DNA of 64,000 nt from DATJGR01 sp963812255 (GTDB lineage: Bacteria > Pseudomonadota > Gammaproteobacteria > Pseudomonadales > Azotimanducaceae), in the NCBI GenBank assembly GCA_963812255.1, contig CAWEUM010000003.1:434001-498000 (forward strand), read 5' to 3'. The notes beneath the pieces are model-generated. The model was not told the DNA's origin and did no database searches. It saw only the letters and a list, made by a program, of their open reading frames with translations. The first letter of the stretch is position 1, and each line of letters begins with the position of its first letter. Positions 15,831 through 24,376 of the stretch are shown one piece after another. Position numbers and translations under genes: made by a program.

Positions 15831-17072
15831 TCAGAACACCTCCAGCGTGGGCAACCGGGCATCGCCGACGACACAATCCCATAAGAAGACTGCGAGGCCG
15901 AGGTCTCCGGTCCACAGCGAATACTTGCGCTGGCCGTATTGCGCGACTGCGCGTTGCGCCGCGTCAACTCCGTGCATCGCGAACGCACGAGCGCGCTCGA
16001 GCCATTTCTGGTCGCCGGTACGCGCATACAGCTTCAAGAACGCATAACCCGATCCAACGACACCATGACACAGGACCGGAAATTTCGTTGTAGGACCAAC
16101 TCCCCAAATGAATTCGCCGGCCGCGACCAGCAACGACTCGAGCCGCTCCGAGGTGTCGGCTGCGAGCCCTGTCATACATGCAACCACACCCGGCGCACCA
16201 CTACAGAATTGAACCAGCGGCCTGGTCCTGGCGCGATTCGACATGGCCGAGTTGGCCTGCACGGTGTGTGGCCAGTTCACGTATCGCTCGTCGACCAGAG
16301 CAGTTCGCAGCAGCGTCTGCACGATGCGCTGGATTGCTGCGTGGCGCCGATCGCGCGACAGAAGATGCGCACCGCGAACAATCGCGTGCGCGTTCGCGAC
16401 GAACCCGTGCAGCGCGCCGAGCCGCGTCTCGGTGACCCCGTAGAGTTCGTCCGTCCAAATCCAACACTGCGCATCGTCGGTCCACACCCATTTGTTCCAC
16501 AGAGCTTCAAAATGAGCCACGAACAGTTCGGCCCAGCGTGGATCGTTCGTACGCTGATGCATCAGCACCGCCGCAATCATCGAACCGGCCGCGCCCCACA
16601 GCAGCCCGCGCCCGTCGCCGATCTTCTGCTGCAGTCCCGCATGGATCGCATCGCCAATCGCGTCCGACGGTTGCATCTGCCACTGCAGCATCTGCATGCC
16701 GACCTCGCCGATCAGATACGATGCGAGCCCATCGCTCATGTACTGACCCACTTGTGGGTTGGCGCGCAAATCCTCGCGATGGCGCCGAGCCAGTTCGATC
16801 ACGCTTGGGAGGTAGTCCGGGCCAGCCGGGATAACGCCCAGTCCGGTCAGCCGATCGAGTGCCCAGATGACGCCGGCCGCACCGAAACACAATGGCTTCA
16901 TCGAAGTCGGCCGTTCCGGCGAGACGTCTAACGGATGGGTTGGCCACAGACCCTCGACGGTAATAGCGCGACGGGCGTCCGCGGCAATTCGTTCAATCGC
17001 CGCGCGCGCATGCACCTCACTCCAGTCGGCGCCACCCAGTCGTTCGTGCCGTGAGGGTTCATAGAGATGCAT
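15831..17072 (-). CDS. LanC-like (lanthionine synthetase C-like) protein
   Basis: A 413-residue alpha-toroid protein with the repeating glycine-rich turns of the LanC/LANCL family: FGAAGVIWAL (63), LWGAAGSM (158), ALHGFVAN (220), QFCSGAPGVV (288) and LCHGVVGSG (334). Zinc ligands Cys290, Cys335 and His336 are present. His222 matches the active-site His of NisC-type cyclases. No LanB dehydratase, LanM N-domain or lanthipeptide precursor is visible nearby, so it probably acts on another thiol or peptide substrate. It is the first gene of a minus-strand operon with ferredoxin, FHA protein and hydrolase. Confidence 0.75.
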   Translation of the reverse strand: MHLYEPSRHERLGGADWSEVHARAAIERIAADARRAITVEGLWPTHPLDVSPERPTSMKPLCFGAAGVIWALDRLTGLGVIPAGPDYLPSVIELARRHREDLRANPQVGQYMSDGLASYLIGEVGMQMLQWQMQPSDAIGDAIHAGLQQKIGDGRGLLWGAAGSMIAAVLMHQRTNDPRWAELFVAHFEALWNKWVWTDDAQCWIWTDELYGVTETRLGALHGFVANAHAIVRGAHLLSRDRRHAAIQRIVQTLLRTALVDERYVNWPHTVQANSAMSNRARTRPLVQFCSGAPGVVACMTGLAADTSERLESLLVAAGEFIWGVGPTTKFPVLCHGVVGSGYAFLKLYARTGDQKWLERARAFAMHGVDAAQRAVAQYGQRKYSLWTGDLGLAVFLWDCVVGDARLPTLEVF

Positions 17073-17183
17073 CGTGCGCCCATGTTAGGCAACGAGCGCG
17101 CCGGCCGCACCCCTTTGCGGCTTGCGGCACGCCCTTGCAGCACGCCTCTCGCGCAACACGAACGGTGCCGCTACCATGCGGAC

Positions 17184-17828
17184 ATGATCCTCGATCTGCA
17201 TACCCACTCCGTCAAATCAGACGATGGCCGCGCGAAAGTGCGCAACTACTGCCAGTGGATTCGTTCTCGCAACATCCCGATCGACGGCTTCGTGCTGACC
17301 GAACACCGCCAGTTCGATGCCGAATCCGATTACAGCGAACTGGCGCTGGAATTCGATCTGACGATTCTGAAAGCGAGCGAAGTCGAAACCGAGTACGGCC
17401 ACGTGCTGGTGTTCGGCGTCAACGATGCGCTACGCGCGGCGTTCGATTTCCGCGACATCCATCTGCCGCTGGCGAAGGTCCTTGACGCCTGTATGTTGCA
17501 TGACGCCATCGCGGTGCCGTGTCATCCAGGACGCAAACGCGTGGGCATGGCTGCTCACCTCGACACGCTCGGTGTACCAGCGGGGGTACGCATTGTGGAG
17601 ACGTTGAACGGCGGCAGTCGGGCGGGCGAGGACGACATCGCGCAGGCCATGGCGCAAGCCCAGGGCTATCTGGGCATCGGCGGCAGCGATGCACACATCG
17701 TGAGTCACATCGGTCGATGCGCGACGCGGTTTCCGGCACCGGTGAACGGTGAACGCGAACTCGTGGAGGCGCTGCGCGCCGAAGAATTCAGTGCCGTTTC
17801 GTTCAAAACGTCCGAGTCGATCGCATGA
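17184..17828 (+). CDS. PHP-domain metal-dependent phosphoesterase-like protein
   Basis: A 214-residue protein starting MILDLHTHSVKSDDG, with the HTH-S metal motif of the PHP superfamily. LTEHRQFD, AVPCHPGR and GGSDAH supply the other His and Asp ligands. PHP proteins hydrolyse phosphoesters, but the substrate is not evident. The ATG at 17184 has no clear Shine-Dalgarno sequence. The stop overlaps the ATG of the following MaoC-like gene (ATGA), so the three genes 17184-18678 are an operon. The LanC-like gene is divergent. Confidence 0.82.
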   Translation: MILDLHTHSVKSDDGRAKVRNYCQWIRSRNIPIDGFVLTEHRQFDAESDYSELALEFDLTILKASEVETEYGHVLVFGVNDALRAAFDFRDIHLPLAKVLDACMLHDAIAVPCHPGRKRVGMAAHLDTLGVPAGVRIVETLNGGSRAGEDDIAQAMAQAQGYLGIGGSDAHIVSHIGRCATRFPAPVNGERELVEALRAEEFSAVSFKTSESIA

Positions 17829-18271
17829 CCCTGGATATCGAAGACCTCAAAGCACGCTTTCTGAAAGTCGACTTCGACGAGCAGACCTTCTCGGTGACCG
17901 CCGCCCGCCTCGCGGAATACGCAAAGGCCTGCGGTGACCTCGCGCCGCGCTACACCGATCCGTCGCATCCGGACTTTCAGGCGCCGCCGACGTTCCCGTC
18001 GAGCTTCAACGCAGGACGCCGCCTACCCGACGGATTCCCGAGCCTGCCCGGCATGGGCATGGACGCGGGCAAGGCCGTGTCGCCCAAGCGACCGATCCGC
18101 CCCGACACGAAACTGATCGGCCGCAGCCATATACACGACATCTATGCCAAGTCCGGCCGCTCGGGGCGCATGGTGTTCATCGTCATCCGGATGGAACTCT
18201 ACGATGGCGCCAACGAACATCTGGCTTCGGCGGACACGAGCATGGTGATACGCGAGCGGCCGGACGCATGA
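17825..18271 (+). CDS. FAS1-like/MaoC N-half dehydratase protein
   Basis: A 148-residue hot-dog-fold protein of the FAS1-like dehydratase (PF13452) type, which pairs with a second MaoC-like protein to hydrate enoyl-CoA. Residues about 36-44 read GDLAPRYTD: the Asp of the MaoC motif is kept and the His is replaced by Tyr, as is common for this half. The gene is coupled by 4-nt overlaps to the PHP gene before and the second MaoC gene after it. In steroid degraders such pairs act on side-chain enoyl-CoAs. Confidence 0.8.
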   Translation: MTLDIEDLKARFLKVDFDEQTFSVTAARLAEYAKACGDLAPRYTDPSHPDFQAPPTFPSSFNAGRRLPDGFPSLPGMGMDAGKAVSPKRPIRPDTKLIGRSHIHDIYAKSGRSGRMVFIVIRMELYDGANEHLASADTSMVIRERPDA

Positions 18272-18678
18272 CGATCAAGACGCTCTCTGATGTGGAGTTC
18301 GGCGCGCAGTTGCCAGTGTTCGCGCCCGACACCAGCCTCGATAACGTCAAACGTTTCGCGCGTGCGGCCGGGTGGGATCGTCCGCGCTTCACCGATCATG
18401 CCGCTGCACGCGCCGAAGGGCTGCCGGGTGCGCTGGTACCGGGCATCATGAGCCAGGGTTTCCTGTCGGCCATGATCCACCGCTGGGCGCCGGATGCGCA
18501 GGTCACGAACATCGACACGGTCTTTCGCGCGCCGGTGATCGTGGACCAGACCTACTCGATCAGCGGTGTCGTCACCGACATCGATGAGGACGAAGGCACC
18601 GTCGTGATCGACCTGACGGTCGCCAACGACGCCGGCGAGACACGCGTCTTCGGCACGGCAACTGTCAAGCTAGGGTGA
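18268..18678 (+). CDS. MaoC-like hot-dog protein (hydratase partner)
   Basis: A 136-residue MaoC-like protein. It resembles ChsH1-type subunits (LPGALVPGIMSQGFLSAMI; the FRAPVIVDQTYSISGVV strand pair). In the usual catalytic segment G-D-x-x-P-x-H-x-D it reads GWDRPRFTD, so the Asp is Trp and the His is Phe. Together with its partner, no subunit shows the full dyad. It may be a structural half, use other residues, or bind rather than hydrate. It overlaps the preceding gene by 4 nt and is convergent with the DUF35 gene. Confidence 0.75.
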   Translation: MTIKTLSDVEFGAQLPVFAPDTSLDNVKRFARAAGWDRPRFTDHAAARAEGLPGALVPGIMSQGFLSAMIHRWAPDAQVTNIDTVFRAPVIVDQTYSISGVVTDIDEDEGTVVIDLTVANDAGETRVFGTATVKLG

Positions 18679-18697
18679 GGGTCGCTCTGCCCCTCAC
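18675..18697. terminator. Hairpin between convergent MaoC and DUF35 genes
   Basis: GTGAGGG (18675-18681) pairs with CCCTCAC (18691-18697) around a 9-nt loop. It covers both stop codons of two convergent genes. There is no T-tract, so termination activity is only likely from its place. Confidence 0.35.
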
Positions 18698-19107
18698 GCC
18701 GGCCGAAATAGAGGAATCGCCAAGTCGTCGTGCATTTCCCATTCGACGACGACGCGCTGACCGATTTCGATGTCGGTCGCCGGGTCGTCGATGCCGACCA
18801 CATTCGACACCATTCGCGGGCCTTCGTCGAGGTCGATCCACGCGACTGCATAGGGCACCTGGCTGCGAAAGAATGGATGCTCCGCCTTGCGCACGACGCT
18901 GAAGCTGTAAACCGTGCCGTGTCCCGATGCGGTATGCCACGTCAGCGTGCCGTCGAGGCAGCCGGTGCAGTGGCTGCGCGGATAGAACACGACGGTCCCA
19001 CACGCATCGCAGCGCTGATAGCGAAGTTTGCCGTCCTTGGTGGCTTGCCAGAAGGCGCGCGTGTCGTGCTCCTTCAGATTCGGTAGCGGTCGCTTCGGCT
19101 CAGCCAT
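18694..19107 (-). CDS. DUF35 Zn-ribbon/OB-fold protein
   Basis: A 137-residue protein with a zinc ribbon formed by Cys33, Cys36, Cys47 and Cys50 (CDACG, CTGC) followed by an OB-fold (ending EIGQRVVVEWEMHDD). In steroid and acyl-CoA degradation such proteins bind SCP-x/Ltp2-like partners; in Mycobacterium the domain is fused to the MaoC protein ChsH2. Here it stands alone, 1 nt after the stop codon of the thiolase-fold gene, and faces two MaoC genes. The start has GGAGATTGAA upstream. Confidence 0.88.
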   Translation of the reverse strand: MAEPKRPLPNLKEHDTRAFWQATKDGKLRYQRCDACGTVVFYPRSHCTGCLDGTLTWHTASGHGTVYSFSVVRKAEHPFFRSQVPYAVAWIDLDEGPRMVSNVVGIDDPATDIEIGQRVVVEWEMHDDLAIPLFRPA

Positions 19108-19108
19108 T

Positions 19109-20311
19109 TCAATCTCCTCCCAATATCACCGTCCCACCGCTGTGACGGCTGCCCAACATACCGCCATTGCCGTGCGCGACAGCCAGACGCGCGCCGTTCA
19201 CTTGTGACGTCGACTCGCCGCGCAACTGCCGCGTTGCCTCGATCAGCAGGAAGATGCCACGCATCCCAGGGTGATTTGACGACAGCCCGCCGCCGTCGGT
19301 GTTCAGCGCCGGCCCGTCAGCGGGCCGATCGAAACGCAGCCGTCCACCGCTGACCCATGCACCGCCCTCGCCTTTCCTGCAGAAGCCGAGGTCTTCGAGC
19401 AACGTCAACACAGTGATGCTGAACGAGTCGTAGATCATCGCGATGTCGATTTCGGAGGGTTTGACGCCCGCTTCGCCGAACGCGCGCGGTGCGCACTGCG
19501 CCGCGGCGCTTACGGTGATGTCTCCGCCGTTCTCTGGATACTTGGTTGCCTCACCGCTGCCGAGGATCCACACCGGCTTCTTGCGGCAATCGCGCGCCAC
19601 GTCGGCGGCGGCGATGACGACCGCGCCACCGCCGTCGGAGATCATGCAGCAATCCAGACGATGCAGCGGGTCGGCGATCAGCGGCGAACCGATCACGTCG
19701 GCAATCGTCGTCTCGCGAATGTCCAGGAAGCCGAGCGCGGTCATCGCAGCGACCGCTTCGGGGTTGCGCATCGCGTGCAGACGTGTCGCGATGCCGATCT
19801 CGGCGAGCTGTTCGCTGGTAGTGCCGTACTGATGCATGTGGCGCCGCGCAACCATCGCGTAGTTCGACACCAGGGTCATGCCGGCAAACGCATCCATGTT
19901 GTCGGCGGGATGTGTGGCATAGCCGCCGCCACGGCCGCCGGTGCCAATCGCCATCGCGTTGCTGAGCGCCGTGGAGCCGTACGTCAGTAGCGCTACGCGC
20001 GCCTTGCCCGCAGCGATATCGCGCTTCGCGTGCGCAGCGTGAAACTCGTATGAGCTACCTCCGACGGCTGTGGTGTCGATGACGTTCGGCTTCAGGCCGA
20101 AGTATTCGGCGATCGTCAGGCCACTCATGCCCCCGCCGCCTTCGCCGGCATCGTAGATGGCATCGACGTCTTGCCAGGTCAGTCCGGCGTCTTCGAGCGC
20201 ACGCGCTGCGCTCGCAGCCTTGATCTGCATCGCACCGACCTGTCCGTCCACCTTGCGCGAAGGATATTCATGCACGCCGACGATCGCGGCGTCTCGTATC
20301 TGGGTAACCAC
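19109..20311 (-). CDS. SCP-x/Ltp2-like thiolase-fold protein (probable acyl-CoA aldolase)
   Basis: A 400-residue thiolase-superfamily protein. Where thiolases have their nucleophilic Cys it has VGGSSYEF (Ser86-Ser87). The later motifs IYDSFSIT (Tyr294), SSNHPG and AHGNGG are those of lipid-transfer-protein/Ltp2 members, which cleave steroid side chains by retro-aldol reaction rather than thiolysis. The GTG start at 20311 gives the standard length. It forms an operon with the DUF35 protein and is probably the catalytic partner of that protein and the MaoC pair. Confidence 0.85.
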   Translation of the reverse strand: MVTQIRDAAIVGVHEYPSRKVDGQVGAMQIKAASAARALEDAGLTWQDVDAIYDAGEGGGGMSGLTIAEYFGLKPNVIDTTAVGGSSYEFHAAHAKRDIAAGKARVALLTYGSTALSNAMAIGTGGRGGGYATHPADNMDAFAGMTLVSNYAMVARRHMHQYGTTSEQLAEIGIATRLHAMRNPEAVAAMTALGFLDIRETTIADVIGSPLIADPLHRLDCCMISDGGGAVVIAAADVARDCRKKPVWILGSGEATKYPENGGDITVSAAAQCAPRAFGEAGVKPSEIDIAMIYDSFSITVLTLLEDLGFCRKGEGGAWVSGGRLRFDRPADGPALNTDGGGLSSNHPGMRGIFLLIEATRQLRGESTSQVNGARLAVAHGNGGMLGSRHSGGTVILGGD

Positions 20312-20412
20312 TGGACTGCCCCTCTACATCGTCCAAAAATCGACCGCGCGTCAGTCTAAGTGCAAAACGCGCCGCACAGCCACCCCACATCCCTTCGCGC
20401 CATCCGTGCAAA

Positions 20413-21510
20413 TCACCACTGCAATTTGCGTTTCACGATCATTATTGCCGCAGACAGCGTGACGAACCCGATCGCAACCAACGGCCACGCATTCGTAAAG
20501 ACGTCCGCCGGCGGCATCGCCTTCGTGAAGCTGCCCTCGACGATCACGAGGAAATGCTTCAATGGACTCGCTTGCGCAAGGATCTGCAACCAGTGCGGCA
20601 TGTTCTCAACGGGCGTTGCAAAGCCCGAGATCATGATCAGCGGATAGCCGATCGCAAAGGCGCCCAGGATCGCCTGCTGCTGCGTTGCACAGATCGCCGA
20701 AAGCATCAGGCCGATTCCCACCATCGAAAAAATGAACAGTCCGACGCTCACCAACAGCAGCGGTATCGATCCCCACATCGGAATCCCGAATACCAAGATA
20801 CTCAGCGTGATCATCACGGCCGCTTGAACGGTGGCAATGACGAATGCGGGCAATAACTTCGCAACCACGATCTCGAGTGGCGACGTGGGTGACACCACCA
20901 GCTGATCGAACGTCCCCAGTTCCCGCTCACGCGAGATCGACAAAGCCGTGAGGACCAGACTATTGAACATGACGAGCACGCCTGTCATGGCCGGCACGAA
21001 AAACCATCGATAGATCAGATTCTCGTTGAACCAGTGGCGAACCTCGACCCGCGGTGCGATGGCCCGCGCGCCGACCAGTTCCGCGCCGTAGTCACCGGCG
21101 ATGGTCTGCAGATAACTCAGCGTAATCTGACCTGAATTGGCGCGGCGTCCGTCAACGAGCACCTGGACGGTTGCCGGTACGCGGGCGGTGACGTCGCGAG
21201 AAAAATCCGCTGGAATATGCAGGCCTGCCATGATCTTGCGCCGATCGAGCAGTTGTGTGATCGCTGCCGGGCGATCGACGAAAATGATTTCACGGACGAA
21301 GCTCGCCGCAGCAATCCGCTGGATCAACTCGTACGACGCGCGACCCGAGTCGTCGTTGACGACCGCCAGCGCGACGTTGCGCACTTCCAGCGTCCCGGCA
21401 AACGCCAGCACGAACAACTGCATCATCGGGGGAACGATCAGCGATATCAGCGTCTGCGGATCCCGCAGGTTGCTGAGCAGCTCTTTGACGACTTGCGCGG
21501 CGAGTCGCAC
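20413..21510 (-). CDS. ybhR: ABC-2 type transporter permease (YbhR-like)
   Basis: A 365-residue inner-membrane permease with one N-terminal transmembrane helix (LISLIVPPMMQLFVLAF), a large periplasmic region and five C-terminal helices, typical of the ABC-2 family. I start it at the GTG at 21510 directly after the TGA of the previous gene (TGAC-GTG). An upstream in-frame start (21570) lies inside the neighbour. It is the last gene of the cecR-ybhG-ybhF-ybhS-ybhR order. Together with YbhS it would form the membrane channel of a drug or cation exporter. Confidence 0.82.
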   Translation of the reverse strand: MRLAAQVVKELLSNLRDPQTLISLIVPPMMQLFVLAFAGTLEVRNVALAVVNDDSGRASYELIQRIAAASFVREIIFVDRPAAITQLLDRRKIMAGLHIPADFSRDVTARVPATVQVLVDGRRANSGQITLSYLQTIAGDYGAELVGARAIAPRVEVRHWFNENLIYRWFFVPAMTGVLVMFNSLVLTALSISRERELGTFDQLVVSPTSPLEIVVAKLLPAFVIATVQAAVMITLSILVFGIPMWGSIPLLLVSVGLFIFSMVGIGLMLSAICATQQQAILGAFAIGYPLIMISGFATPVENMPHWLQILAQASPLKHFLVIVEGSFTKAMPPADVFTNAWPLVAIGFVTLSAAIMIVKRKLQW

Positions 21511-21511
21511 G

Positions 21512-22654
21512 TCAGACGTCCATGCTCTTGCGGGTATTTCGGGCCACCAACGCAAAGAAACCCGCACCAATCGCGAACATCGCCAGCATGTTCGGCACGA
21601 ACAGCCGCCACACGTCGCCGGTCAGAAATACCGTCTGCAACGACGCCACGAAGTAGCGCGCCGGTAACAGGTAGGTGATGGCGCGCAGCCATGCCGGCAT
21701 GGCGTCGATCTCGAACAGAAACCCCGACAACATGAACGCCGGGAGGAACCCGCTCATCGCCGCGTACTGCGACGCGACGAATTGATTGCGCGCTGCCGAA
21801 GAAATCAACAATCCCTGGCCGAGCGCCGGTATCAGGAAGACCGACGTCAGCGCAAAGAGGGCGACGTAGGAGCCGCGCAGCGGTACGCCGAATGCATGTG
21901 TCGCGAGCATCGTGCAACCCAAGGTGGCGGCGAGTCCCAGAACGAAGTACGGGAGCAGTTTGCCGAGCAGGATCTCGACGATGCTCGCCGGGGTCGACAT
22001 CAGCGCCTCCATCGTGCCGCGTTCCCATTCGCGCGCAACGACGAGCGCCGTGAGCAGCGTCCCGATCAACGTGACGATGATCGCGATGGCACCCGGAATC
22101 AGGAAATGACGACTGTTGATTCCGATGTTGAACCAGAATCGCGGCTCCAGCGAAACCGGCGATGCCACACGGGCCGCTTCGCGGCCGTTTGTTTCAAGGC
22201 CCTCCTCCCAATTCGCGACGACGCCGCGTGCGAACGCGGCGACGAATGCCGCGGTATTCGGTTGCGAACCGTCGGTGACGATCTGAACCAGCGGCGCGCG
22301 GCCACCTTTGAGGCGCGCTTCGAAATCCTGCGGAATCACGACGAATCCGCGCAGATCACCCGCCACCAACCGCGGCACGACCTCGCGCCGGTCACGCGCC
22401 GGCGTAACGTCGAAATATTTCGTGCCGGAGAATGCCGCGGCAAGATCGCGCGCTTGTGCCGCGTCGCTCTCGAGCACGACACCGATCGGCACGTGGCTCT
22501 GATCTAACGACAACGCAAAGGCGAACACCAGCATCAGCACCGCCGGCAGCGCGAACGTGACCAGAATGGCGGATGGATCGCGCACGACCTGCAGGCTCTC
22601 CTTGTATACCAGCCCGAACAGCCGCTTGCCGCTGAAACCCGACTGTCCGCTCAT
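21512..22654 (-). CDS. ybhS: ABC-2 type transporter permease (YbhS-like)
   Basis: A 380-residue permease with an N-terminal helix (SAILVTFALPAVLMLVFAFAL), a periplasmic domain of about 150 residues, and a C-terminal block of helices with the ABC-2 signature ending in EIDAMPAWLRAITYLLPARYF. Length matches E. coli YbhS. Its ATG overlaps the stop of the ATPase gene (ATGA), showing translational coupling. It is paired with the next permease gene. Confidence 0.85.
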   Translation of the reverse strand: MSGQSGFSGKRLFGLVYKESLQVVRDPSAILVTFALPAVLMLVFAFALSLDQSHVPIGVVLESDAAQARDLAAAFSGTKYFDVTPARDRREVVPRLVAGDLRGFVVIPQDFEARLKGGRAPLVQIVTDGSQPNTAAFVAAFARGVVANWEEGLETNGREAARVASPVSLEPRFWFNIGINSRHFLIPGAIAIIVTLIGTLLTALVVAREWERGTMEALMSTPASIVEILLGKLLPYFVLGLAATLGCTMLATHAFGVPLRGSYVALFALTSVFLIPALGQGLLISSAARNQFVASQYAAMSGFLPAFMLSGFLFEIDAMPAWLRAITYLLPARYFVASLQTVFLTGDVWRLFVPNMLAMFAIGAGFFALVARNTRKSMDV

Positions 22655-24375
22655 GCGGCGTCACGCTCGACATCTGCAGCCGCTTCGACGAGACCGATGA
22701 ACGCTTCTTCCATCGTCGGATCAGGACGCTGCCGATTCGCAACACGCGCCTTCAGTTCGTCGGGAGAGCCGAGCGCGATGACCCTTGCCTGATACATCAG
22801 CGCGACACGATCGCAGTACTCTGCCTCCTCCATGAAGTGCGTCGTGACCATCGCGGTCACCCCTTTGCGCGCCAAACCGTTGACATGAGTCCAGAATTCG
22901 CGCCGCGTGATCGGGTCGACCCCGGACGTCGGCTCGTCCAGAAACAGCACCAACGGCCGATGCATCAGCGCACAGGCAAGCGCCAGTCGTTGCTTGTAGC
23001 CAAGTGGCAGCGTGTCCGGAGAAACTTTCAGAAAGCGTTCGAGTTCGAACGTCTCGATCATCTCCTGGATCCGTTTGCGGCGTAACGCGCCCGTCAGGCC
23101 GTAGACGCCGGAATAAAAATCCAGGTTCTGCCGTACCGACAGCAAACCGTACAGTGCGAACTTCTGTGACATGTAACCGAGCTTCATCTTCGCTTCGGTC
23201 GCGCGGCGCAGATCCACACCAACAACGCGGGCTTCACCCGCGGTCGGCTTCTCCAGCCCGCACAGCAACTTGAAAATCGTCGACTTGCCGGCGCCGTTGG
23301 GTCCGAGCAGACCGAAGATCTCCCCCTTGCCGACTTCGAACGTCACGTCGTCGGCTGCGACGAAATCACCGAAACGCTTGGTCAGGTTGCGGCTCGATAC
23401 CGCTATTTCGGTGCCGAGATCAAACGCATCCATCCGATCGGCGATGACGGAATGGCCACCAGGCCCGCCGCCGAGCAGATCGATGAAGGCATCTTCGAAC
23501 CGCGGCGTTGCCGGCTTCAACTGCCCACCGTGATGCTCCGCCAACGCACGAACGGGGCCGATGTCGGCACCTTCGTTCAATACCACTCGAACGGCATCGC
23601 CTTCGATGACGCCATCGCGAACGGTGTCGAGATCCAACACCTCGGCGAGCACGCCACGGCGCTCGCGGCCGATGCCGACGAGGCGATGGCTGCGTCCGGC
23701 GACGCGTTGCGTGAGCTGCTTCGGCGGGCCGAGGAACTCGATGCGCCCGTCGTTCAGCAACAGCACCGCATCGCAACGCTCGGCCTCATCGAGATACGCG
23801 GTCGACCAGACCACCGCCATACCGTCGTGTGTCAGTTCCTCGACCATCCGCCACAAATCCTGACGGCTGACCGGATCGACCCCGACACTCGGCTCGTCCA
23901 GCAGCAACACCTCTGGCGTGGCCATCAGCGCGCACGCCAGACCGAGTTTCTGCTTCATCCCGCCGGACAGCCGGCCGGCGCGGCGTCTGGTAAACGGTTC
24001 GAGGCGCGTGAACTGCAGCAACCGACTGAACGTCGATTCGAGCGCATCGTCCGCGAGACCGCGCAACCGTGCGTACAGCTTCAGGTTCTCCATCACCGAC
24101 AACTCTTCATACAGTCCGAATCGCTGCGGCATGTAGCCGGTGCGGGCGTGAACGCTCTCTGCCGAGCGAACGACATCGCTGTTTGCGACGCTGATGCTGC
24201 CCTCGGTCGGCGTCATCAAAGCCGCCATCATCCGAATCAACGTCGTCTTGCCGGCACCGTCTGGCCCAACGAGACCGGTGAGGCGCCCGGCCTCAATGTC
24301 GGCGCTCACGCCCTTCAGCGCTTCGACTTCGCCGAACCGTTTGACGACATCGCGGATTTCGACCGCTGCGCTCAA
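22651..24375 (-). CDS. ybhF: Tandem ABC ATP-binding protein (YbhF-like)
   Basis: A 574-residue protein with two fused ATPase domains. The first has Walker A GPDGAGKT at 37-44 and signature LSGGMKQ near 138. The second has Walker A GPNGAGKS near 355. The second signature reads LPLGYKQ instead of LSGGQ, so the two sites are not equal. It would power export through the two permeases. It starts 1 nt after the stop codon of the membrane-fusion gene and overlaps the next gene by 4 nt. Confidence 0.9.
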   Translation of the reverse strand: MSAAVEIRDVVKRFGEVEALKGVSADIEAGRLTGLVGPDGAGKTTLIRMMAALMTPTEGSISVANSDVVRSAESVHARTGYMPQRFGLYEELSVMENLKLYARLRGLADDALESTFSRLLQFTRLEPFTRRRAGRLSGGMKQKLGLACALMATPEVLLLDEPSVGVDPVSRQDLWRMVEELTHDGMAVVWSTAYLDEAERCDAVLLLNDGRIEFLGPPKQLTQRVAGRSHRLVGIGRERRGVLAEVLDLDTVRDGVIEGDAVRVVLNEGADIGPVRALAEHHGGQLKPATPRFEDAFIDLLGGGPGGHSVIADRMDAFDLGTEIAVSSRNLTKRFGDFVAADDVTFEVGKGEIFGLLGPNGAGKSTIFKLLCGLEKPTAGEARVVGVDLRRATEAKMKLGYMSQKFALYGLLSVRQNLDFYSGVYGLTGALRRKRIQEMIETFELERFLKVSPDTLPLGYKQRLALACALMHRPLVLFLDEPTSGVDPITRREFWTHVNGLARKGVTAMVTTHFMEEAEYCDRVALMYQARVIALGSPDELKARVANRQRPDPTMEEAFIGLVEAAADVERDAA

Positions 24376-24376
24376 T

